A DNA stretch of 20,074 nucleotides from positions 1 to 20,074 of the forward strand of contig JAJYGJ010000048.1 of the NCBI GenBank assembly GCA_021790695.1, written 5' to 3'. This DNA comes from Nitrospirota bacterium (GTDB lineage Bacteria > Nitrospirota > Thermodesulfovibrionia > Thermodesulfovibrionales > JdFR-88). The translations under genes were made by a program, and so were the position numbers. Each line of letters begins with the position of its first letter. The stretch's first letter is position 1. The notes beneath the pieces were generated by a model that was not told where the DNA came from, did no database searches, and saw only the letters and a program-made list of their open reading frames with translations. Below are positions 6,889-14,061 of this stretch, one piece after another.

Positions 6889-8208
6889 CTATGACAGATT
6901 GTAGCCGGATTCCTCGTGCTGGGAGAGGTCAAGGCCCATCTCCTCGTCTTTTTCCGAGACCCTGAGCCCGATTATTGCGTCTATGACCTTCAGTATGACG
7001 TAGGTGGCAAAGCCGGACCAGATGATAGTCGCCCCGCAGGCCTCGAACTGTATGATGACCTGGTGGGGGTTTCCATAGAGAAGGCCCCTGCCGGCCGGGT
7101 TTACAAGGGGAGAGGCGAAGATGCCGGTTGCGATGGCGCCCCAGAAGCCGCCCAGGCCGTGGACTCCGACGACGTCAAGGGAGTCGTCATAGCCCAGTTT
7201 GGGCCTGAGGTTGACGGCTATATAGCATATGAATCCCGCGATGCCGCCCACGGCGATGGCGGCCATGGGCGTGACGAACCCGGCCGTCGGAGTCACGGCG
7301 ACCAGGCCGGCAACCGCGCCCGACGCGGCCCCGAGCACCGTGGCCCTGCCCTTGTGGGCCCATTCGGTAAACGCCCAGGCCAGGGCCGCGGCGGCCGTTG
7401 CGGTGTTTGTCGTTACGAAGGCCAGGGCGGCCAGCCCGCCGGAGGTGATGGCGCTGCCCGCGTTGAATCCGAACCAGCCGAACCACAGGAGCGATGCGCC
7501 CAGCACCGTGTAGCCGATGTTATGGGGCATCATCGGGGTCTCCAGATATCCCTTGCGCTTTCCCATGACAAGCGCGGCCACCAGGGCCGCAACGCCGGCG
7601 TTCAGATGCACGACCGTGCCGCCCGCGAAATCGAGCGCGCCAAGCGTTGAAAGCCAGCCGTGGGGGTTCCATACCCAGTGCGCGACCGGCGCATAGACAA
7701 AAGTGGACCAGAGGACAATAAAAATGGTGAAGGCGGAGAATTTCATCCTCTCCGCGAAGGCGCCTGTGATGAGAGCAGGCGTTATGACTGCAAACATGCA
7801 CTGGAAGGCCATGAAGGCCAGGTGAGGCACCTTGGGCGAGCCCAGAGGGGAACTGCCCAGTCCCACTCCGTTTAAGCCGAACCAGCTAAGATCGCCTATC
7901 AAGCCGTGAATGCTCGGGCCAAACGATATCGAGTAGCCCCACAGCACCCAGATCACGCTCACCAGGCAGAGCGTCCAGAAGCTGTGCATTATGGTGCCCA
8001 GGACGTTTTTTTGCCGTACCATTCCGCCGTAGAAGAAGCCCAGCGCCGGCGTCATCAGGAGCACCAGCGCGGCGGAAAGAAGCAGCCATGCGGTATCTCC
8101 GCTATCTATCCCGCTTGCCGCGGGCCCGGCCGCAAAGGCGGCCGAAGACGCAAACAATATCGTGCCTATCGAAACAGACAGCATGGAAACGGCCTTGATC
8201 CTTTTCAC
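6889..8208 (-). CDS. amtB: ammonium transporter AmtB
   Basis: A 439-residue Amt/Rh-family channel that brings ammonium into the cytoplasm. Residues 1-26 form a cleavable signal peptide ending AAFA, as in other AmtB proteins, and about 11 membrane segments follow. The twin pore histidines are H177 (YAPVAHWVW) and H350 (VVGVHGLGG). The Amt signature DFAGGTVVH spans 193-201, and FFYGGMVRQKNVL marks the first helix region. The start is a GTG at 8208, two bases after the glnK stop; GAGGAGG lies within the end of glnK. It forms an operon with glnK, whose product docks on the cytoplasmic face and closes the channel when nitrogen is plentiful. A strong terminator follows. Confidence 0.97.
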   Translation of the reverse strand: MKRIKAVSMLSVSIGTILFASSAAFAAGPAASGIDSGDTAWLLLSAALVLLMTPALGFFYGGMVRQKNVLGTIMHSFWTLCLVSVIWVLWGYSISFGPSIHGLIGDLSWFGLNGVGLGSSPLGSPKVPHLAFMAFQCMFAVITPALITGAFAERMKFSAFTIFIVLWSTFVYAPVAHWVWNPHGWLSTLGALDFAGGTVVHLNAGVAALVAALVMGKRKGYLETPMMPHNIGYTVLGASLLWFGWFGFNAGSAITSGGLAALAFVTTNTATAAAALAWAFTEWAHKGRATVLGAASGAVAGLVAVTPTAGFVTPMAAIAVGGIAGFICYIAVNLRPKLGYDDSLDVVGVHGLGGFWGAIATGIFASPLVNPAGRGLLYGNPHQVIIQFEACGATIIWSGFATYVILKVIDAIIGLRVSEKDEEMGLDLSQHEESGYNLS

Positions 8209-8210
8209 CT

Positions 8211-8549
8211 CTATATCGCCTCCTCGCCTCTCTCGCCCGTTCTGATCCTGATGACGTCCAAAAGATCGAAGACGAATATCTTGCCGTCCCCTATCTCCCC
8301 GGTGAAGGCCGCCGACTTGATGGCGTCGATGACCTCTTCGAGCTTTTCATCCGGGGTCGCAATCTCCAGCTTTACCTTGGGCAGAAACCGGACCTCGTAT
8401 TCCACCCCCCTGTAAACCTCCATGTGCCCCTTCTGCCGCCCGAAACCCTTCGCCTCGGTAAGGGTGACACCATGGACGTCGATTTTCATCAGGGCCTTTT
8501 GCACCGAATCAAGCCGCATGTGCTTGATGACAGCGTGCACCATCTTCAT
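8211..8549 (-). CDS. glnK: nitrogen regulatory protein P-II
   Basis: A 112-residue P-II signal protein. It binds ATP/ADP and 2-oxoglutarate and controls AmtB and nitrogen enzymes. T-loop residues are intact: Q39 (2-oxoglutarate contact), the uridylylation site Y51 in YRGVEY, and K58 in FLPK. The C-terminal IGDGKIFVF and VIRIRTGE motifs are also present. I start it at the ATG at 8549, where AAGGAGG stands 9 bases upstream and the length equals the family norm. A longer in-frame start at 8618 would read through the sigma-54-like promoter, so it is unlikely. Its position directly before amtB supports glnK rather than glnB. Nitrogen-limited expression by RpoN with an NtrC-like activator is inferred. 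Confidence 0.95.
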   Translation of the reverse strand: MKMVHAVIKHMRLDSVQKALMKIDVHGVTLTEAKGFGRQKGHMEVYRGVEYEVRFLPKVKLEIATPDEKLEEVIDAIKSAAFTGEIGDGKIFVFDLLDVIRIRTGERGEEAI

Positions 8550-8601
8550 GCGCCCATTCCTCCTTGTTTTAAGATTTTTAAAAAACTGCCTTTTTACTGC
8601 A

Positions 8602-8617
8602 CTCAAATCCCGTGCCA
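8602..8617 (-). promoter_or_regulatory. candidate sigma-54 promoter of glnK-amtB
   Basis: The minus strand reads TTGGCACG, four bases, then TTGAG. The -24 box (plus 8611-8617) matches the TGGCACG consensus fully. The -12 box (around 8603-8607) has TTGA in place of TTGC. The predicted start of transcription near 8591 leaves a leader of about 42 bases before the glnK ATG. Known regulation of glnK-amtB in many proteobacteria fits. Confidence 0.6.
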
Positions 8618-8677
8618 ATAAAATTTACCAATTATTCGAAAGGTTGTGTTTTGAGGTTAACGACAAAAATGTTTAAC

Positions 8678-8708
8678 TTTTACAAATTTGTACTACAAAT
8701 TTGTAAAA
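8678..8708. promoter_or_regulatory. perfect 31-bp AT-rich dyad upstream of glnK
   Basis: A 15-base arm (8678-8692) is repeated as its exact reverse complement (8694-8708) around a single central C. The same site can be read as two ACAAATTTGT palindromes (8682-8691, 8695-8704) spaced 13 bp centre to centre. Its centre is about 100 bases upstream of the inferred glnK start of transcription, in the range of enhancer or operator sites. It does not match the NtrC consensus (TGCACC-N5-GGTGCA), so the binding protein is unknown. Confidence 0.6.
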
Positions 8709-8722
8709 TCCGGATTCTGGCT

Positions 8723-8761
8723 CAGTTTGGATAAGTCAGACGGGGCAGAAGGCGGAGGCGG
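8723..8761. repeat. dispersed repeat, copy 1
   Basis: A 39-base stretch beginning CAGTTTGGATAAGTC and ending GGCAGAAGGCGGAGGCGG matches 19343-19382 at about 35 of 40 aligned positions with one gap. It lies 14 bases beyond the AT-rich dyad upstream of glnK. Confidence 0.75.
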
Positions 8762-8880
8762 CCCGGGCTGGGGAAGGATCGGGCCCAAAAAATTGGTACT
8801 GGTACAGTTCGGTTAATCCACGGGCAGATATTATCCCGGGCTTTTGTATCCGCCCGCCCCTTTCATGCCGGTCGCCCCTG

Positions 8881-8908
8881 CCCCAAAAAGCCTGCGGGCT
8901 TTTTGGGG
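8881..8908. terminator. perfect hairpin, terminator-like in both directions
   Basis: CCCCAAAAAGCC and GGCTTTTTGGGG form a perfect 12-bp stem with a TGCG loop. The core, AAAAAGCC-TGCG-GGCTTTTT, resembles a small bidirectional intrinsic terminator. No gene clearly ends into it, so its job is uncertain. Confidence 0.45.
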
Positions 8909-9309
8909 ACCCCTTTGGCGGTTCCGGCCGTATCCCTGGAGGATCAGTTGAATCGTCTTCAGGGCGAAGCGCAAAAGGGCTGGCAGGATGCGACGCTGCG
9001 CATCCGTCCTTGCTCCCTTCTTCAAGGGACAGGCAGATACACGCCCACCATGGAGGCAGCCATACCTGCCTGTTCTATGAACAAGGGGAAAGGCCGACGG
9101 ACGAGAGACGGCGCGTCTGGAAAACCGGGGTGATCGCTCTTCCAAACGTTTAAACGGATCTTTTGGGTTACGCCCGGAACGGCCACCCCCGAATGAATAG
9201 GGCAGGCAGGTAAATGGGCTACAGGGATAAGAGCCGCCGCCGTCCGGCAAAGCAAAACGACCCACTACCAAGGAGATGCCCCGAAGTCGGAGTGGCAGGT
9301 AAAAAGGCC

Positions 9310-9339
9310 AAAAAAAGGGCCCCGAAACGGGGCCCTTTT
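9310..9339 (-). terminator. intrinsic terminator of atpB-atpE
   Basis: GGGCCCCG (9317-9324) and CGGGGCCC (9328-9335) form a perfect stem with an AAA loop, extended by AAAA/TTTT. On the minus strand seven Ts follow (9316-9310). It lies 25 bases after the atpE stop. Confidence 0.92.
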
Positions 9340-9363
9340 CCTGTTGCCGGTTTCCTTCCGCTC

Positions 9364-9735
9364 TTAAACGTGGAACGTGCCGTTGTAGAAGAGCATGAGG
9401 ACGACGACAAGGGCGTAAATGGCAAGCGACTCGATCATGGCCAGGCCGACGATGAGCACTGTCATGATCTTGCCCTGTATGCCGGGGTTTCTGGCAACGC
9501 CTTCGCACGCGCCCCTCACGGCATGGCCCTGGCCGATGCCTGTGCCCAGGGCGGCGATTCCCATTCCAAGTGCGCACCCAAGGGCGGCCAAGCTATAGTA
9601 GGCCGTCGTCATTGATGCAGGAGCCGTGTGGGCTGCGGCGGCCCCTGCCGCAGCGGCGCCAGCCGCAAAAGCAAGGGGTGCGACAAGGAGAACCGATGCG
9701 CCTGCAAGAAAAAGCACTGATAAAAGTTTCTTCAT
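9364..9735 (-). CDS. atpE: F0F1 ATP synthase subunit c
   Basis: The ring subunit of F0, which carries the translocated ion on a conserved carboxylate. At 123 residues it is longer than the usual ~80 because residues 1-24 form a signal-peptide-like leader ending AFA, followed by an Ala-rich stretch to ~40. The two-helix hairpin follows. Helix 1 holds GTGIGQG with Q69, the polar loop is RNP at 82-84, and helix 2 holds the ion site E102 in GLAMIESLAIY. Q69, E102, S103 and Y107 align with residues that bind Na+ in sodium-type rings, but the Thr of that motif is Leu here. The ATG has AAGGAGG upstream. It lies 28 bases after atpB and ends in a strong terminator. Confidence 0.96.
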   Translation of the reverse strand: MKKLLSVLFLAGASVLLVAPLAFAAGAAAAGAAAAHTAPASMTTAYYSLAALGCALGMGIAALGTGIGQGHAVRGACEGVARNPGIQGKIMTVLIVGLAMIESLAIYALVVVLMLFYNGTFHV

Positions 9736-9763
9736 GATGTTCCTCCTTTCTGAGATGATATCT

Positions 9764-10450
9764 TTAATGGGCGTGTTGAGTGGCGCCCGCTATATAAAGC
9801 GTCGATAACAGCGTGATGACATACGCCTGCACGGGAACGATGAGCAGACCCAGGACCAGCACGGATATAGGCAGAAAGAGCGGCACCATCACGGCAAGCA
9901 CGAACAGGAGCAGGTCATGTGCGAACATGTTGCCGAAAAGTCGGACGGAAAGGGTAAGCGGCCTGGCCAGGTGGCTCATCATCTCGATTACGAACATGGC
10001 CATCATGAACGGAATGGCATAGACGCTCCTTATCGGCCCGAGGAAGTGTTTCACATACATGGCGCCGTGCATCTTGAGGCCCCAAAGCTGATAGACGATG
10101 AAGACGGGCACACCCATCGAGGCAGTGACGTACAGGCTGGACGTCGGGCAGCCGCCGAACCCGGGTATCTCGGAAAAGGTATTGCACACGAGAACGAATA
10201 TAAAGATCGTGCCCAGGAAAGGGAAGAAAAACTCCCCCCATTCCGGCCCTATGTTGTCCACGCTCAGGTTGAGGATCACTTCGTTTATCAGCTCTACAAA
10301 ATTCTGAAGTCCCCCCGGCACGACCGAAATCGACGCCCGTATGATCAAGGCCGTCAATATGAGGATGATATCGGCGAGAAAGGCGCCCGAGACAAAACGA
10401 GGCACGACATGCGGATTTATGAACAAATCCCACCAAGCAGGTGCTTCCAT
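9764..10450 (-). CDS. atpB: F0F1 ATP synthase subunit a
   Basis: The stator channel subunit of F0, 228 residues with five to six membrane segments. The essential arginine is R170 in TLSVRLFGNMFAHD, and the partner Gln of the last helix is Q208 in VPVQAYVITLLSTLYI. The N-terminus shows the usual NPHVVPRF segment. Only subunits a and c are here; atpI, the b subunits and F1 genes are absent, as in lineages where F0 a-c and the rest form separate operons. A good promoter lies just upstream. The ATG at 10450 has GGAGG 14 bases away and AGGA closer in. The 104-base gap to prmC suggests its own transcript. Confidence 0.96.
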   Translation of the reverse strand: MEAPAWWDLFINPHVVPRFVSGAFLADIILILTALIIRASISVVPGGLQNFVELINEVILNLSVDNIGPEWGEFFFPFLGTIFIFVLVCNTFSEIPGFGGCPTSSLYVTASMGVPVFIVYQLWGLKMHGAMYVKHFLGPIRSVYAIPFMMAMFVIEMMSHLARPLTLSVRLFGNMFAHDLLLFVLAVMVPLFLPISVLVLGLLIVPVQAYVITLLSTLYIAGATQHAH

Positions 10451-10491
10451 CTGGTTTTCCTGAGCCTCCTTATTTGGAAAAAATTCATCTT

Positions 10492-10520
10492 ATGTTACGC
10501 ATGGTGCTAAATCTTGTCAA
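10492..10520 (-). promoter_or_regulatory. sigma-70-type promoter of atpB-atpE
   Basis: On the minus strand TTGACA (plus 10515-10520), a 17-base spacer and TAACAT (plus 10492-10497) match the housekeeping consensus closely. The predicted transcript starts about 35 bases before the atpB ATG. Confidence 0.7.
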
Positions 10521-10554
10521 GAATAGGCTTATAAATAATACAAATGAAGCCGGA

Positions 10555-11463
10555 TTAGTCTTTTTTTGCGGCTATGAAGACCCGCTCCAGGCCGGCCAGA
10601 TCCCGCACGAGGGCCTGCATTTCCAGCCCAGCCCCGCGGGCCAGGCCGGCCAGGAGGTCCGGGTCGGTCCCCGCGGCGATCTCCATGAGCAGGAGGCCGC
10701 CCTGCACAAGGTGAGCGGGTGCGCCGCTTATTATCCGCCTCGCAAGGTCCAGGCCGTCCGGGCCGCCGGAGAGTGCAATACCGGGTTCCCAGCAGACGAC
10801 TTCCGGTTCGAGAGACTGGAGCATCGAATCCTTGATATATGGGGGGTTGGCGGTGATAATGTCAAAAACGGCGTCCTGCACGGGCCCGAAGAGATCGCCT
10901 TTCAGGAAGCGGACGTTTTGGGCGGCGTTTTCCCGGCCGTTTTTCTCCGCCCAGCGGAGCGCGTCGGAGGAGACGTCGGTGGCCAGTATCTCCGCGCCCG
11001 GAAGGTTCCGGGCCAGGGCCAGGGCTATCGCTCCGCTTCCGGTGCAGAGGTCGAGGATTTTTATTCTGTCTCTCCCGGCCGTCCGCCCGAGGGCCTCCTC
11101 CACGAGTATCTCGGTTTCGGGGCGCGGGATAAGGGCCCCCTTCCCAACCCCGATCTTCAGCCCGTAGAACCAGACAAAGCCCAGGATATACTGGAGCGGC
11201 TCCCGTTTCTTTCTCCTTGCAAGTATCCGTTTGAGCTCCCGAAGCTGGCTTTGCGAAAGCGGAGGATCGTCTCTGTAAATGCGGAGCATGTCCACTCCGA
11301 GGCCTTCTCTCATTATGGCGCGGGCCTCATCGGCGGCCCCGGCCACGCCGAGCCCCTTCAGGGTGTCGATTGCCAGTTTGAGGGCCCCGCGGGCCCGGAG
11401 CGTCCCCCCGCCGGGGTTGCCGGGCTCTTTTTTTTGCCCGGCATCGTCAGAGGGCCCCTTCAA
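10555..11463 (-). CDS. prmC: peptide chain release factor N5-glutamine methyltransferase
   Basis: It methylates the Gln of the GGQ motif in release factors, using S-adenosylmethionine. The ~302-residue protein has the PrmC N-terminal helical domain (~25-90), RPETE at 114-118, the SAM-binding DLCTGSGAIA at 138-147 and catalytic NPPY at 206-209. The start I take is a TTG at 11463 with AAGGA 8 bases upstream. It overlaps the end of prfA by 17 bases, so translation is coupled to that of its substrate. The first ~22 residues are Gly/Pro-rich and not typical of the family, so a later start is possible, though none with a better ribosome site is visible. Confidence 0.94.
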   Translation of the reverse strand: MKGPSDDAGQKKEPGNPGGGTLRARGALKLAIDTLKGLGVAGAADEARAIMREGLGVDMLRIYRDDPPLSQSQLRELKRILARRKKREPLQYILGFVWFYGLKIGVGKGALIPRPETEILVEEALGRTAGRDRIKILDLCTGSGAIALALARNLPGAEILATDVSSDALRWAEKNGRENAAQNVRFLKGDLFGPVQDAVFDIITANPPYIKDSMLQSLEPEVVCWEPGIALSGGPDGLDLARRIISGAPAHLVQGGLLLMEIAAGTDPDLLAGLARGAGLEMQALVRDLAGLERVFIAAKKD

Positions 11464-12532
11464 GGTCGATTTCCTTCAGCTTTTCGCTCTGGAAATAGGC
11501 GGTGAGGCTGTCGATCATCTCGTCCAGTTCACCCTCCAGAAAACGGTCCAGCTTGTAGAGGGTCAGCCCTATCCGGTGGTCGCTCACCCGGTTCTGGGGA
11601 TAGTTGTAGGTCCTTATGCGCTGGCTCCGGTCTCCGGTGCCGACCTGCGATTTCCTCTGCCTGGAGCGTTCCTGCTCGAGTTTTTCCTGCTCCAGTTCAT
11701 ATAGCCTGGCCCGGAGCACTTTCATCGCTTTTTCCCTGTTCTTGATCTGGGAGCGCTCGTCCTGACATTGGACGACGAGCCCGCTCGGGTTATGGACGAT
11801 CCTGACGGCCGAATAGGTGGTGTTGACGCCCTGCCCGCCGTGGCCGGAGGCGCAAAACGTATCCACCCTCAGGTCCTTCTCGTCAATCCTGACGTCCACC
11901 TCCTCAGCCTCGGGCAGCACGGCCACGGTGGCGGCCGAGGTATGTATCCTTCCCGAGGCCTCGGTCGAGGGGACGCGCTGCACCCGGTGGACGCCGCTTT
12001 CGTATTTCAGCCTGCTGAAGGCGCCCTTGCCCTGTATGGAGGCCACTATCTCCTTTATGCCCCCGAGACCCGTCACGCTGGAGTCTATGACCTCCGCCTT
12101 CCAGCGTTTCGCCTCCGCGTATTTCGAATACATCCTGAAAAGCTCGGCCGCAAACAGGGCCGCTTCCTCTCCCCCGGTGCCGGCCCTGATCTCCAGGATC
12201 ACGCTCCTGTCGTCCCTAGCGTCCCTGGGGACGAGCATGAGGGTCAGCTTTTTTTCAACCTCGGGGCGCCGCCTCTTCAGATCCTCAAGCTCCTCGCTCG
12301 CAAGCCCCTTAAGCTCCTCGTCGCCCGAGGACAAAAGCCCTTCGGCCTCTTCGATGCCGGCAAGGAGTTTTTTGTATGTCCTTATCTCCTCGACCAGGGG
12401 ATATATCTCCGCCTGCTGCCGGGAAAGTCTTTGATAGAGGTCCCGGTTCTGGATCACTCCGGCCTTTGAAAGCTCCAGGGTAAGCTCCTCGTAGCTTTTT
12501 TCGACGTTGTCCAGGCTCTCGATCAGTTTCAT
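11447..12532 (-). CDS. prfA: peptide chain release factor 1
   Basis: It reads UAA and UAG stop codons in the ribosomal A site and triggers peptide release. The 361-residue length is the family norm. The anticodon-like tripeptide is P188-S189-T190, within RVPSTEASGRIHTSA, a PxT form that marks RF1 rather than the SPF of RF2. The catalytic GGQ is at 232-234 in SGHGGQGVNTT. An N-terminal coiled-coil domain (1-100) and a charged C-terminal stem follow the usual plan. The ATG overlaps the DUF1385 stop by 4 bases (ATGA), and the gene overlaps prmC by 17 bases. The order rpmE, DUF1385, prfA, prmC is common in Desulfobacterota and Nitrospirota. Confidence 0.98.
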   Translation of the reverse strand: MKLIESLDNVEKSYEELTLELSKAGVIQNRDLYQRLSRQQAEIYPLVEEIRTYKKLLAGIEEAEGLLSSGDEELKGLASEELEDLKRRRPEVEKKLTLMLVPRDARDDRSVILEIRAGTGGEEAALFAAELFRMYSKYAEAKRWKAEVIDSSVTGLGGIKEIVASIQGKGAFSRLKYESGVHRVQRVPSTEASGRIHTSAATVAVLPEAEEVDVRIDEKDLRVDTFCASGHGGQGVNTTYSAVRIVHNPSGLVVQCQDERSQIKNREKAMKVLRARLYELEQEKLEQERSRQRKSQVGTGDRSQRIRTYNYPQNRVSDHRIGLTLYKLDRFLEGELDEMIDSLTAYFQSEKLKEIDLEGAL

Positions 12533-13476
12533 TTCATTGGTTCCCCTGCCGGCATCACGTCCCCCCGCGCGCCGGGCGTCATGTCCGTGAACGTCATCAC
12601 CCCCTCGAACGCCCTCAGCGACACCTCAATCTGTTTTTCGTCCGGCTCGCCGGTCGTGAGCCCCTGGAGCGCAAGACCGGGCAGCACCATGAGGCGCATG
12701 AACGGGTTTTTCTCCCACCGTGCGCCGGCCTTGAGCACTTCATAGGAGAGCCCCGCCAGCACGGGCGCCAGCACGAGCCTGGAGAGCAGTTTCAGATAAA
12801 AAGGCCAGCCGTGCGGTATCACGGAAAATACCAGCACGGAGAGCACGAGCACTATCAGCAGAAAGCTTGTCCCGCACCTGGGATGCCGCCTGCTCTCCTG
12901 CTTTATCCTCTCTATCTCCATGCCGCCTTCCCTCTCGTAAGCGTGTATCACCTTGTGCTCGGCCCCGTGATACTCGAAAATCCTTCCGATCTCCTTCCAC
13001 ATCCCTATGGCCCATATGTAAAGAAGAAAGAGCGCCGCCCGGACAAGGCCGTCCGCCAGGTTGAAAAGAAGGCCGCTTGAGGCGACCGACGGGAAGACAG
13101 CGGCCAGGAGCTTTGCCGCATAAAGAGGAAGCGCCAGGAAAAGACCGGCCGCCGCGGCAAGCGAGACCGCAAGAGTTATGCCCATTTGAAGGGCGGATAT
13201 CGGCTTTTCCCCTTTTTGGTTTTCCGCGTCGAGACCCACGGCCACCTGGGCTGAAAACTCCAGCGCCCTCATGCCGAGAAGGAGGGTATAAAAGAGGATA
13301 AAAGCCCCCCTTACAAAAGGTATTTTCTCCCCCGCGCGGGCCTTTAACGGCTCGCATTTGAGCCTGATCTCTCCTCCGGGCTCTCTTACGGCCACGGCCC
13401 AGCCTCTCCGGGACTTGAACATCACGCCCTCGATTACGGCCTGTCCCCCTATCGCACCCTCTTCTTTTTCAGCCAT
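12529..13476 (-). CDS. DUF1385 membrane protein (YqhQ-like)
   Basis: A 315-residue integral membrane protein of the DUF1385 family; its biochemical role is not firmly known. The N-terminal signature GGQAVIEGVMFKS (10-22) is intact. A central EYHGAEHKVIHAYE motif has paired His/Glu residues that could hold a metal. Later RHPRCGTSFLL is also characteristic. Four to five hydrophobic segments are visible (about 58-73, 93-128, then three more before the last 60 residues). The ATG at 13476 is the only sensible start, but no Shine-Dalgarno precedes it. An apparent intrinsic terminator ends 11 bases upstream. It shares an ATGA overlap with prfA. Confidence 0.9.
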   Translation of the reverse strand: MAEKEEGAIGGQAVIEGVMFKSRRGWAVAVREPGGEIRLKCEPLKARAGEKIPFVRGAFILFYTLLLGMRALEFSAQVAVGLDAENQKGEKPISALQMGITLAVSLAAAAGLFLALPLYAAKLLAAVFPSVASSGLLFNLADGLVRAALFLLYIWAIGMWKEIGRIFEYHGAEHKVIHAYEREGGMEIERIKQESRRHPRCGTSFLLIVLVLSVLVFSVIPHGWPFYLKLLSRLVLAPVLAGLSYEVLKAGARWEKNPFMRLMVLPGLALQGLTTGEPDEKQIEVSLRAFEGVMTFTDMTPGARGDVMPAGEPMK

Positions 13477-13487
13477 GGGTAAAGCGC

Positions 13488-13538
13488 AAAAAAGGGGCCC
13501 CGGATGCGCTCTGGATGGCGCGTCTCCGGCCGCCCCTT
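13488..13538 (-). terminator. terminator/attenuator between rpmE and DUF1385
   Basis: The outer stem is AAGGGGC (13492-13498) with GCCCCTT (13532-13538). An inner stem is CCGGA (13500-13504) with TCCGG (13525-13529). On the minus strand the stem runs into six Ts (13493-13488). It starts 15 bases after the rpmE stop and ends 11 bases before the DUF1385 start, so it may set how much transcript continues into prfA and prmC. Confidence 0.65.
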
Positions 13539-13553
13539 CAAAGTGGTTGCTAT

Positions 13554-13766
13554 CTAGCCTTCCTTTTTCTTTTTCTCGTATTTTCTCTTGAATTTTTCCA
13601 GATCGGCCTCAGAGTCCACAATCTTCTGCTTGCCGGTGAAAAAAGGGTGGCACCTGGAACATATATCCACGCGGATCTCGGAAACCGTGGAGCGGGTCGC
13701 AAAAGTCTCCCCGCAGGCGCAGATGACCTTCGCCTCTTTATATTTGGGATGTATGCCTTCCTTCAT
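13554..13766 (-). CDS. rpmE: 50S ribosomal protein L31, zinc-binding type
   Basis: A 70-residue ribosomal protein beginning MKEGIHPKY, the standard L31 start. It has the zinc ribbon cysteines C16, C18, C36 and C39 (CAC...CSRC) and HPFFTGKQK. The cysteine-containing form is the one used under zinc sufficiency. I choose the ATG at 13766, preceded by AAGGAGG. An in-frame ATG at 13793 has no ribosome site and would add nine atypical residues. The tail is Lys-rich (KKKKEG). Confidence 0.97.
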   Translation of the reverse strand: MKEGIHPKYKEAKVICACGETFATRSTVSEIRVDICSRCHPFFTGKQKIVDSEADLEKFKRKYEKKKKEG

Positions 13767-13803
13767 GGATGCAAAATCCTCCTTTTGATTCATAGTTTAA
13801 GCC

Positions 13804-13826
13804 AAAAAGAGGGGTTATTTCAACCC
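13804..13826 (-). terminator. small hairpin with T-run before rpmE
   Basis: On the minus strand GGGTT-GAAAT-AACCC is followed by CTCTTTTT. It lies between the glutamate synthase operon and rpmE, about 38 bases before the rpmE start. It could end the upstream operon or act in the rpmE leader. The stem is only 5 bp. Confidence 0.4.
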
Positions 13827-14045
13827 GCCCGCCCCCCGCGGGCCTTCCTATCCGAACAATAGCTCAAAATCCCTCGAAGCGATTATCATGACGCCCCGGG
13901 AGTTTTTATCCCCGGCAACCCAGCATCTACCGTAACGAGATAGCCGGCCTCAGCCGCTTCGATGGTAAATTATGGGAGGGAATTTTTACAGGGCGAAGCC
14001 CATGTCTTGAAGGCCAGGCGGTTTTCAAGCCCGAGCAGGAAATCC

Positions 14046-14061
14046 GGGCGGGGATCCGCCC
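14046..14061 (-). other. hairpin at the end of the glutamate synthase operon
   Basis: GGGCGG (14046-14051) pairs with CCGCCC (14056-14061) and touches the stop codon of the last glutamate synthase gene. No T-run follows. The rest of 13827-14045 shows only GC-rich short palindromes and no gene. Confidence 0.4.

Larger units (their letters stand above)
8709..9308. other. intergenic region without a convincing gene
   Basis: About 600 bases between the glnK control region and the atpE terminator. Open frames crossing it have no start with a ribosome site and low-complexity, Arg/Pro-rich translations. It holds a repeat at 8723-8761 shared with 19343-19382, and a perfect hairpin at 8881-8908. An imperfect stem joins 9029-9039 and 9063-9073 (10 of 11 positions). 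No tRNA, riboswitch or rRNA was recognised. Confidence 0.5.

Noticed and set aside
8550..8618. Upstream in-frame start that would lengthen GlnK by 23 residues
   Set aside because: It overlaps the sigma-54-like promoter, lacks a ribosome site, and the 112-residue form matches the family exactly.
8831..9577. Long minus-strand open frame over the atpE end and intergenic DNA
   Set aside because: It crosses the atpE terminator and antisense frames, has an Arg/Pro-rich translation and resembles no known family.
13767..13793. Earlier ATG for L31
   Set aside because: No Shine-Dalgarno before it; AAGGAGG precedes the later ATG, which gives the standard MKEGIHPKY start.
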